Shown here piece by piece: positions 1 to 6,101 of a stretch of 6,101 nt of DNA. Numbering within the stretch: position 1 is the first letter of the stretch; each line of letters begins with the position of its first letter. Source of the stretch: Planctomycetaceae bacterium (GTDB lineage Bacteria; Planctomycetota; Planctomycetia; Pirellulales; Lacipirellulaceae); assembly GCA_002713555.1 (NCBI GenBank), contig PATG01000057.1, forward strand, positions 1-6,101. Reading direction: 5' to 3'. Position numbers and translations under genes: made by a program. Under the pieces are notes generated by a model. It had not been told where the DNA came from, did no database searches, and saw only the letters and a program-made list of their open reading frames with translations.

Positions 1-77
1 GGATCGACAGGGTCTGGATCGACAGGGTCTGGATCGACAGGGTCTGGATCGACAGGGTCTGGATCAATAGTGGGTCT
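1..77. repeat. 15-bp tandem repeat (four exact copies plus degenerate end)
   Basis: The unit GGATCGACAGGGTCT occurs four times without mismatch at 1-15, 16-30, 31-45 and 46-60. A degenerate 17-bp copy follows at 61-77 (GGATCAATAGTGGGTCT), then a GGATC remnant at 78-82. The array starts at the window edge, so its true length is unknown. It lies just downstream of the stop codon of the minus-strand amidohydrolase. The period is a multiple of three, and the minus strand stays open through the array, reading Asp-Pro-Asp-Pro-Val per unit in the same frame as the amidohydrolase but after its stop. The exactness of the copies suggests recent slippage expansion. It may be an intergenic minisatellite or the end of a coding repeat from beyond the edge; the window cannot decide between them. 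Confidence 0.95.
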
Positions 78-80
78 GGA

Positions 81-941
81 TCATCGACCCGAGGAGGCCC
101 TGTCGAAAAACACCTGCTCCGCAGTTCCCTGCAACAGGTGTAACTTTTCTTCTGCCGAAAGAAAGTCCGCGCGCTCTGTAATCAGTTCGATCGAATCTCG
201 ATAGGTATGACCTGGAATTAGCTGAAAAGGACAGTCCGATGCCCACATCAGCCGTTCCGCACCATACGCATCTCGCAAGCGGTGAATCATCGGCAAGAAA
301 TCGAGATAAGGTGGTTGCTGCTTCCCCAGTGCATAAAACGCAGACACTTTCACATAGACATTCTTATGCCGTGAGAGGTTGATCAATTGCGAAATGTGGG
401 CCTCGTTGATATCGCCGCCAGCGCCAATCCGTGCCAGGTGGTCAATCACTACGGTTAATTCAGGATAGTGACTGCACACGCGATCGATCGCACTTAACTC
501 GCCCGGATTGCACAAGAAACACGCGGCAATCTTCTGGTCGGCAGCTTCTCGAAAAACGTTTTTGGCGCTCTGTGAATCCACCCAGGAATCAGCATCAATA
601 CGCAGGGTCACCAGCCGCAAACCAACGATTCCGCGAGCACGAAGCGTCTCGAGTTGCCCCCCCAGATCTTCGGAATTCTCGTCAACGACTGCCACTCCGA
701 CAAACTTCTGGGGCGCTTCCCGGATGGCATCCAGCACGTAGGAATTATCCAATCCGTGAAAACTCATCTGTATGAGAACGGCCCGCTCCACACCACAGGG
801 GGAGGCATGTTGCATAAACTCTTCGGGCGTAAAGCTGGGGGGCTTCATATCCGCCTGGGTGAATCCACTGGCAAGCGGATACGCCGTCAAATCGGGCGTC
901 CAGATATGGGTATGGGCATCAATCAGGTTGCTGATAGTCAT
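81..941 (-). CDS. Amidohydrolase-2 family TIM-barrel metal-dependent hydrolase (lactonase-like)
   Basis: A complete 286-residue protein, normal length for the amidohydrolase-2 family (the group containing 2-pyrone-4,6-dicarboxylate lactonase and L-fucono/rhamnono-lactonase-like enzymes). Visible active-site signatures in order: IDAHTHIW with metal-ligand histidines H10 and H12 at the end of the first strand; VGLRL near 106-110; VIDHLA with H168; VYVKVS with K198; and WASDCPF with the expected catalytic/metal Asp D236. There is no signal peptide or membrane segment, so it is predicted cytoplasmic. The ATG at 941-939 must be the start, or be very near it, because the HxH motif lies only 10 residues in. 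No Shine-Dalgarno precedes it, but a strong promoter does (952-981), implying a leaderless message. The stop TGA is followed in frame by a tandem repeat. The exact substrate (a lactone, or a carboxylated ring or sugar acid) cannot be read from the sequence. Family call strong, substrate unknown. Confidence 0.93.
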   Translation of the reverse strand: MTISNLIDAHTHIWTPDLTAYPLASGFTQADMKPPSFTPEEFMQHASPCGVERAVLIQMSFHGLDNSYVLDAIREAPQKFVGVAVVDENSEDLGGQLETLRARGIVGLRLVTLRIDADSWVDSQSAKNVFREAADQKIAACFLCNPGELSAIDRVCSHYPELTVVIDHLARIGAGGDINEAHISQLINLSRHKNVYVKVSAFYALGKQQPPYLDFLPMIHRLRDAYGAERLMWASDCPFQLIPGHTYRDSIELITERADFLSAEEKLHLLQGTAEQVFFDRASSGR

Positions 942-951
942 TGCGCTGGAG

Positions 952-981
952 ATTGTAGGTAGGCTCGTAGGAGTCTGTCAA
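952..981 (-). promoter_or_regulatory. Sigma70-type promoter of the amidohydrolase, leaderless start
   Basis: On the minus strand a perfect -35 box TTGACA (981-976) is followed after 18 bp by the -10 box TACAAT (957-952), five of six matching TATAAT. Only 10 bases separate the -10 box from the ATG at 941, so the predicted transcription start (about 945, give or take two bases) leaves a leader of roughly 2-6 nucleotides. This agrees with the lack of any purine-rich ribosome-binding site there. The prediction rests on consensus matching only; planctomycete promoters are less well characterised than those of E. coli. Confidence 0.68.
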
Positions 982-1053
982 GATAGCCAACAGGGGAGAG
1001 CCAGGCACAAATGTTTCATGCAATTCTGCTGGCAGGTCATTCGCTCACAGGCA

Positions 1054-1104
1054 TGGCCCACTTGCACCCGTGACCCATTTACCAGCGTGACCCATTTACC
1101 AGCG
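1054..1104. repeat. 17-bp tandem repeat, three copies (one degenerate)
   Basis: Two identical 17-bp units, TGACCCATTTACCAGCG, stand head to tail at 1071-1087 and 1088-1104. The 17 bases just before them (1054-1070, TGGCCCACTTGCACCCG) align without a gap at 11 of 17 positions and look like a diverged third copy. The array ends with a further TGA at 1105-1107. It lies about 70 bp upstream of the -35 box of the amidohydrolase promoter, in non-coding DNA. It could be a set of protein-binding sites, a remnant of a dispersed repeat, or plain slippage. A 17-bp spacing puts successive copies on different helix faces, which mildly disfavours a cooperative operator. Confidence 0.85.
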
Positions 1105-1586
1105 TGAATAGCGCGTATTCGAACGCTGTCCCATATAGGTTGCTGGTCGCGCTGGTTTTCGATGTTTGCGCGGTGGGCGCCGTCCCTTTTTCCATTGGCG
1201 ACTTCTGTGAACTTCTCGAGGGGACTCCGAAAATCGAAGAAGGAGCATGATTTTCCTTATTTACGAGGGCTCGACCAGGTTAAATATGTATTGCCTAAGA
1301 CAAACGAACCAACTGATAAACGAATGTAACCCTCTCCTGTTAAGTAAATACGAGAAGACCGTTAAGTTCCAAAACGTTTCATGCGAAGGAAATGTGAAGA
1401 TGCTGTACGCGGTCGAATTGCTCGAGTCATAAATACGTGTCAACGAAGACATTGGGGTTTTTAGAGCCAAACCCATGGGTTTCGTCGCCTACAGCCATTT
1501 ACAGATAGAGCAGCCATATGATTATCTTCCAGACTGCCGAGAGCATCCCAGTTAGCATCATGAAATGAATGCCTTAGGGGCACCAA
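1105..1586. other. Gene-poor interval between the two genes
   Basis: No convincing gene is seen in this 482-bp stretch. Short open frames exist on both strands (1247-1432 plus, 1261-1476 minus), but they overlap each other, have no recognisable motifs and lack well-placed ribosome-binding sites. By eye, 1245-1440 is more AT-rich than its flanks. Structured elements are a 5-bp stem at 1106-1120 (GAATA/TATTC), a 7-bp stem at 1229-1255 (GAAAATC/GATTTTC) and a perfect palindrome at 1469-1482. An isolated TTGACA on the minus strand (1443-1438) has no acceptable -10 partner at 16-18 bp. No tRNA, rRNA or insertion-sequence end was recognised. It holds the 3' region of the giant gene and the far-upstream region of the amidohydrolase. 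Confidence 0.6.
1455..1482. repeat. Palindrome with alternative hairpin arms
   Basis: AAACCCATGGGTTT (1469-1482) is a perfect 14-bp palindrome. A third arm, GGGTTT at 1455-1460, can pair with the AAACCC at 1469-1474 across an 8-base loop, so two mutually exclusive hairpins are possible in RNA from either strand. The site is about 105 bp downstream of the giant gene's stop codon. A T-run adjoins an arm on the plus strand (1458-1462), but none follows either hairpin in the direction of transcription, so it is not a standard intrinsic terminator. It may be a transcript-end stabiliser, a dimeric protein site, or chance. Confidence 0.4.
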
Positions 1587-4500
1587 TCAGTGCTTGTGAT
1601 GATGGTGTTGGCCTGCGGAATACATTTTATCTTTGCTATTTCCACGCGCGTAAACAAATGCGATGAGATCCAGAATCTCTTCGCGCGTTAAACGATTGAG
1701 CAATCCGCTGGGCATTGGCGAGATCTTAGACGGCTCTTGTTCTTCAATTTCTTCTGTCAGGAGGATCGTAGGCTCTCCCTTGGCAAGCGGGTCGACCATG
1801 ATTTTTACTTCCTTCTCTGTCTTCTCCACAATCATGCCCATTTTTGACAAGCCCGAATCCAAGAAAAAGGTATGCGCCTGGTATTTTGGATCAATATCGT
1901 GAGAAGGATCAATGAGAGACCGTAAAAGGTATTCGGTCGTATGCTTTTTATCATCCAGTTTTGCCAGGTCGGGACCAAAGACGTAACCCTCATTGTCCAG
2001 CCTGTGGCAGCCTACACAGCTTGCCACTTTGAACAATTGTTTGCCAACTTCAAACGATCGACCTGGTGGCAGGGTGCGTACTTCGCTGATCAATTCATCA
2101 AATGTCCATTCGTGATTGCGTGAACTGGTTTTTAGCAGATCGTCTTGGATAGGCAATTCTTGAGTTGCCAAATAGGCCTGAGGATCGGCCTGATAATCTT
2201 CCAGGTTTTTCACCACGTATAAAGTTCCAAACATGCGGCGCCAATGCCCCGGATAAGTACAAACGTAGGGGTAGACGCCTGGCACGTTGGGCGCTTTGAA
2301 ACTTAGAGTTTGATTTTCTCCAGGTTGCAGTAAACGACTAGCGAGCAATACTTTTTGGGATTCGGGAATATAATTTCTGGCCATGGCGTCTGGTGCTGTA
2401 CTCGTCGCTTCTGCCAATTCTCCAACTTCTTGCAGAGCACCCGGTCGCAAAATTGCGAAGTTGTGTGGCATTGCGTCAATGTTTGCAAATCGGAATTCAA
2501 CCTGTTCGTCTGCCTCGACTACAATGCGTTCTTTATCGTAGATCATCCGATGTGGGACAGTACCAATAGCTATCACGCGAATGTTGTGTAGCTTGAGTCG
2601 CTCTTCGACAGCGGCTGCCTTGTCTTTCGGTAATGAGGCGGACAAGGACTTTGCCAGAGCGAGTGCTGCGTTGGCTGATTCACCAGTACGCTGAGCTGGC
2701 GGTAATTCGCTAAGGTAACCCACAAGATTGTCGATGAGCGGAATGACTAAATTTGCAGGCCAGTCCTGTTGCGGCAGAGCGCTTAACGCTTTGATCGCGG
2801 CAGGACGCTGACGACCAGCCGCCAGCAACGACGCGAAATCAGAAAACTTCTCTTCTTCGTGCCCGGGAATCGAAGCCAGAGCGGCAATCGCCACATCATG
2901 TAACGACTCGCCATTTGCAACAGTGAGCTGATTTGCCGGGATAGCCTGCTTCGAGAATCCAGGACCTTCCCAAGCTACTTGCAATCCAGCATCTCCTTTA
3001 TGATTGCAGTAAGTCACAGAGATCGGATGTAAGCCAGCAGACAATTCGACCGAGCCGCTTTTTTCCGCTATACCGTGAGGGCCGTCATTGTCGATGACCT
3101 GATGCCTATCAAGGTAGAGATGTGAGCCATCGTCTGAAGCCAGATAAAACGTATACTCACCCGAAACTTGAATATCAATCAAGCCCGTAAAGCGTAGGGC
3201 AAATCGATTTCGCAAGATGGCCTTGGGAGCTCGAATCGTGAAATTATCGGATAATCCTCGGGAATGTGGCTTTAGTTCGGCTAAATTTTTCAAGGACACA
3301 CCCGTCGTATGGGGATAAAACAAGTCGATTTGAACCCCCTGTTGGACCAAATCAATACCGTCAGAGCCATTACTAAGATTTTGTGGGAGAGCAAAAATCA
3401 ACGGTCGTATTTTTGTAAATAGTTCATCACTATTACGAAGTCTTACGGTTGGAACTGCTTTGAGAAAATCTCGCAAAGAGGCCTGTTGCCGCGAGGCTGT
3501 CAAGAAAGGATCGCTTGAGCCCGAGGCCTTAAGCCAGCCAGCGTAACCTAAGCGCCGGACTGCAGCCGAGTCACCATGCTCTGCCAAACTGCGAATTCGA
3601 TTCACGCTTTTTTGCAAAGAGGCCGATGGCTTTTGGATCAGTAGATTGCCCAACCTGGCCAGATTGCTTCCCATCTTCTTCGACGACTGTTCAATCAGGT
3701 CAATCAAGATTTCATTCTTTTGAGCACGTTTCATTGTCGCCAGCTCACTCAAGGCATCGTCCAGTTGTTTTGGAGTTGCCTCATGCCGAGCAAGGATTGC
3801 ACGGAACACCCTTTCGGTTGGTTTGAGCCTGAGCAGGTCGTCGACAGGGGCGTGCGCCAGGATATAGTTGTGAGCAGCCGACGAAAGTGGCTTGTCGGAA
3901 CGGACCAACGCGTGAATGACAGCTGGCACATTGAGCCGAGTGTCGGCATAAGTGATCACAGTCTTTAACTCGGGGTCCAGTGGGCGCGAAGCCACTTCAA
4001 AGACTATCTCAGCAGCCATTCGTCCTGAAAAGGAGACTGCCGCCTTGACGGCCTCGGCTCTCACCAGAGCAGACGAATCGCTTGCGGCTGCGAGTAAGGT
4101 CTCTTCCCAGTCATCCACTTGTTGACCCCATTGGCCAAGCGTGCGAATTGCCGCGGCCCGAACACGAGGTTCTTTTGCCTGAAACACTTTTTTCACCAGG
4201 TCCATGTCGGGTGAACGTTGTTCAGCAAAGATCCACAAGCATTCCAGCAGCGCCTGTGCCTCATCACGATCAAGCGCGTCCTGCCGAGGATCCAATCTGG
4301 CGGCAAAGGCCCTGACTGCTGCGATTACTTCTTGCGAATCTCGACCGGTTAGCTCGAGCCGCGCCCGGTAGCGGGTTGAATTCTCCCTGGCAAACAGAAA
4401 CTCACACACTGCCGGGATTGGTTTGCCCTTCATTTTCGGTGGCTCTAGCAGATCTCGGCCAGGATAAGTCACTCGATAAATACGACCATGTTCATGATCG

Positions 4501-6101
4501 CGGTTTGGATCTCGCATGTTGTGCTGCATATGACCGATGAGTGCGTTGTGCCAATCGGCAATGTAGAGGGCACCATCGCCACCAATTTCGAGATCCACCG
4601 GTCTAAAGTTCTCATCGGAAGAAACCAGGATCGGCTCAATCTCTGTGGCAGTAATATCCGCGCCTCGGATATTCACCTTGTGTTGCAAAACACCCAAGAA
4701 ACCAATCGTGTTGCAGATGAGAAAGTTGCCTTCGTTTCCTCGAGGGAAATGACTGCTGGAGAGAATTCCCGTGGCGGCCACAGGGCGAACTCGTTTTTCG
4801 AACCATAATTTGTTGCCGATTCCTTTGCCAATGTTCACATAGCTTCCTTTGCCACTCGTCCCATCGTTGGCAAATTGGAATCCCCAGCGATCGAATACAT
4901 TACCGTGTGGATTGGGACCAATCGGGAAATGAAGCTCCACTTCAAACGTGCGCGGATTAAAACGATGAACGCCAGAAATCTTTGAGCGGTAAGTGGTTGT
5001 CGGCGTTTCAAAATTGGCAATATTGAAGACCCCGCGCGACCAGTACAGCCACCCATCCGGGCCGATCAACATGGCATTGGCCGTATGGTGGATGTCCGCA
5101 CTGGAAACCCCTTGCAACATGCGGATCTTGACGTCTGCTCGATCGTCACCGTCTGTGTCCTTCAAAAACCAAATTTCTGGGGGTGCTGCCACCAAGACGC
5201 CACCGCCCCAAAACTCAAACCCGGTGACACTATTCAGCTCGTCCGCAAAAACAATACACGCATCGGCTTTGCCATCGCGGTCTTCGTCTGGCAGGATCAC
5301 CAAGGCGTCTCGACGTGGCTCGGTCGGATTCCAGTGTGGATAGGAAGGCCAGACAGATGCCCACAAGCGGCTATCAGGGTCGACTGCCATCTGCACTGGA
5401 TTGACTAGTCGCGGAAACTGTTCTTCTGAAGCAAACAGGTTGACCTGCATCCCGTCAGCCACCTCCATTTTTTCGATCGCTGCTTCACCACCCAGGTAAG
5501 TAAAAGATTCGTCTTGCAAGGGCCCAGGCTTGTTGGTCTTCACCTTGAGTAGTGGAGGCAAATTATCATCGGCAATGGTCAAGTCACCACCCTGCGCAAT
5601 TGCCCACACGCGCTGATCGCGGTTGATGGTCATGACATCGAATACTTCCATTTCCCGACGCATCACGTCTGCATTCGACTGACCATGCCAGGCAAGCTTG
5701 GACCGTGCTCCATAAACATTGAATCCATCCACCACGCGATATCGATTAAACCAGTAGAAGTTTTTTTCCAGGACCGCGTCTCTCAGTTTCGTGAGCTGGC
5801 CCGAGTCTTTTGGGGGTGGAAGAGAAAACAACTGGTGAATAATTTCCGCGGCAAAAAGTTTGTTGCCAGACTCCGTCAAATGGATTCCGTTGATGGTGAG
5901 CGGTTGGGCCTGCCGTTGATAGAGGGCCTGAGAGGTGGTAAACAAATCAACGAAGCGCACACCCTGCTCACTACAAACTCGCTGCATGGCATTCGTGTAC
6001 TGTTTCAAGTTTTCGTTATTCTGCTTTCCGTCCGGAAGATGGGGACTAGAGAGATTTTCGTGGGCGATGGGCGAAAACAAAACCAGACGCGGTGGTGATT
6101 G
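1587..6101 (-). CDS. Multidomain SGNH hydrolase / PVC-type dehydrogenase / PA14 / cupredoxin / heme c protein (5' partial)
   Basis: The frame is open from the right edge to TGA at 1589-1587: 1504 visible residues, with the N-terminus and probable signal peptide outside the window. An in-frame TTG at 6080 is not the start, because the SGNH homology (PPRLVLFSPIAHENL) runs through it. Domains, numbered from the edge: the C-terminal half of an SGNH/GDSL esterase (1-92) with the catalytic-type His in NGIHLTESG (H74); a linker typical of these proteins (112-171); a PVC-type membrane-bound dehydrogenase beta-propeller (212-547) with calcium-loop-like DEDRDGKAD and DTDGDDRAD; HEAT-like helices (587-860); PA14 (923-1063), a probable carbohydrate-binding module; an azurin-like cupredoxin (1174-1297) with ligands H1213, C1281, H1286 and M1290; and a PVC-type heme domain (1350-1487) with CVGCH at 1362-1366 and probable axial M1463. 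The tail is QHHHHKH. Covalent heme and type-1 copper imply export to the periplasm or surface. Inferred role: ester cleavage plus oxidation of a glycan-derived substrate, electrons passing through copper and heme. Substrate and propeller cofactor are unknown. The frame is intact. Confidence 0.96.
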   Translation of the reverse strand, partial: QSPPRLVLFSPIAHENLSSPHLPDGKQNNENLKQYTNAMQRVCSEQGVRFVDLFTTSQALYQRQAQPLTINGIHLTESGNKLFAAEIIHQLFSLPPPKDSGQLTKLRDAVLEKNFYWFNRYRVVDGFNVYGARSKLAWHGQSNADVMRREMEVFDVMTINRDQRVWAIAQGGDLTIADDNLPPLLKVKTNKPGPLQDESFTYLGGEAAIEKMEVADGMQVNLFASEEQFPRLVNPVQMAVDPDSRLWASVWPSYPHWNPTEPRRDALVILPDEDRDGKADACIVFADELNSVTGFEFWGGGVLVAAPPEIWFLKDTDGDDRADVKIRMLQGVSSADIHHTANAMLIGPDGWLYWSRGVFNIANFETPTTTYRSKISGVHRFNPRTFEVELHFPIGPNPHGNVFDRWGFQFANDGTSGKGSYVNIGKGIGNKLWFEKRVRPVAATGILSSSHFPRGNEGNFLICNTIGFLGVLQHKVNIRGADITATEIEPILVSSDENFRPVDLEIGGDGALYIADWHNALIGHMQHNMRDPNRDHEHGRIYRVTYPGRDLLEPPKMKGKPIPAVCEFLFARENSTRYRARLELTGRDSQEVIAAVRAFAARLDPRQDALDRDEAQALLECLWIFAEQRSPDMDLVKKVFQAKEPRVRAAAIRTLGQWGQQVDDWEETLLAAASDSSALVRAEAVKAAVSFSGRMAAEIVFEVASRPLDPELKTVITYADTRLNVPAVIHALVRSDKPLSSAAHNYILAHAPVDDLLRLKPTERVFRAILARHEATPKQLDDALSELATMKRAQKNEILIDLIEQSSKKMGSNLARLGNLLIQKPSASLQKSVNRIRSLAEHGDSAAVRRLGYAGWLKASGSSDPFLTASRQQASLRDFLKAVPTVRLRNSDELFTKIRPLIFALPQNLSNGSDGIDLVQQGVQIDLFYPHTTGVSLKNLAELKPHSRGLSDNFTIRAPKAILRNRFALRFTGLIDIQVSGEYTFYLASDDGSHLYLDRHQVIDNDGPHGIAEKSGSVELSAGLHPISVTYCNHKGDAGLQVAWEGPGFSKQAIPANQLTVANGESLHDVAIAALASIPGHEEEKFSDFASLLAAGRQRPAAIKALSALPQQDWPANLVIPLIDNLVGYLSELPPAQRTGESANAALALAKSLSASLPKDKAAAVEERLKLHNIRVIAIGTVPHRMIYDKERIVVEADEQVEFRFANIDAMPHNFAILRPGALQEVGELAEATSTAPDAMARNYIPESQKVLLASRLLQPGENQTLSFKAPNVPGVYPYVCTYPGHWRRMFGTLYVVKNLEDYQADPQAYLATQELPIQDDLLKTSSRNHEWTFDELISEVRTLPPGRSFEVGKQLFKVASCVGCHRLDNEGYVFGPDLAKLDDKKHTTEYLLRSLIDPSHDIDPKYQAHTFFLDSGLSKMGMIVEKTEKEVKIMVDPLAKGEPTILLTEEIEEQEPSKISPMPSGLLNRLTREEILDLIAFVYARGNSKDKMYSAGQHHHHKH

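Noticed and set aside
3..206. Plus-strand frames running through the 15-bp array into the amidohydrolase 3' end (repeats of GSTGS or IDRVW)
   Set aside because: They exist because the 15-bp period keeps all frames open, and they then run antisense to a well-supported gene. No start is visible and both end soon after.
1247..1432. 61-codon plus-strand open frame with AAGGAG just before its ATG
   Set aside because: The Shine-Dalgarno-like motif is one base from the ATG, too close to work. The peptide has no motif or plausible composition, and it overlaps an equally open frame on the other strand.
1438..1443. Minus-strand TTGACA as a second promoter
   Set aside because: The hexamers at 16-18 bp spacing (GCAATT, CAATTC, AATTCG) match TATAAT poorly, and no gene follows closely.
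1261..1476. 71-codon minus-strand open frame
   Set aside because: No ribosome-binding site, no recognisable domain and no clear coding bias. The AT-rich non-coding stretch explains its length.
1580..1593. GCAC/GTGC stem overlapping the giant gene's stop as a terminator
   Set aside because: Only 4 bp with a 6-base loop and no U-run after it on the minus strand; too weak to call.
3626..3968. Open frames on the plus strand and in alternative minus frames inside the giant gene
   Set aside because: They are shadows of the long domain-supported minus-strand frame and show no motifs of their own.
6078..6080. TTG as the start codon of the giant gene
   Set aside because: The frame continues upstream to the window edge with SGNH-type sequence (SPPRLVLFSPIAHE), so this is an internal Leu codon and the gene is 5' truncated by the window.

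Overview
The window suggests a member of the Planctomycetota, or at least of the PVC group. Most of it is a giant secreted-type protein joining an SGNH/GDSL esterase end, a PVC-type 'membrane-bound dehydrogenase' beta-propeller, HEAT-like helices, a PA14 domain, an azurin-like cupredoxin and a PVC-type c-heme domain. That combination is typical of planctomycete and related genomes. The organism call rests on protein architecture, not on any marker gene.

Layout from left to right: (1) positions 1-77, a tandem array of a 15-bp unit (four exact copies plus a degenerate end); (2) 81-941, minus strand, a complete 286-residue TIM-barrel amidohydrolase of the amidohydrolase-2/lactonase type; (3) 952-981, a near-consensus sigma70-type promoter for that gene, so close to the ATG that the mRNA should be leaderless or nearly so; (4) 982-1586, a gene-poor interval holding a three-copy 17-bp tandem repeat (1054-1104), a 14-bp perfect palindrome (1469-1482) and no convincing gene; (5) 1587-6101, minus strand, the giant multidomain gene, whose 5' end lies beyond the right edge.

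Both genes are on the minus strand, so the giant gene lies upstream of the amidohydrolase. The 645-bp gap and the dedicated promoter argue against one simple operon. The giant protein looks like a periplasmic or cell-surface redox enzyme with an esterase module, plausibly acting on polysaccharide or glycan-derived material. The amidohydrolase belongs to a family of lactonases and decarboxylases of sugar-acid or aromatic catabolism. A shared catabolic role is possible but is inferred only from adjacency.

The most noteworthy points are the one-chain arrangement of propeller, type-1 copper and heme c with a histidine-rich C-terminus, the apparently leaderless promoter, and the two short tandem repeats flanking the amidohydrolase.
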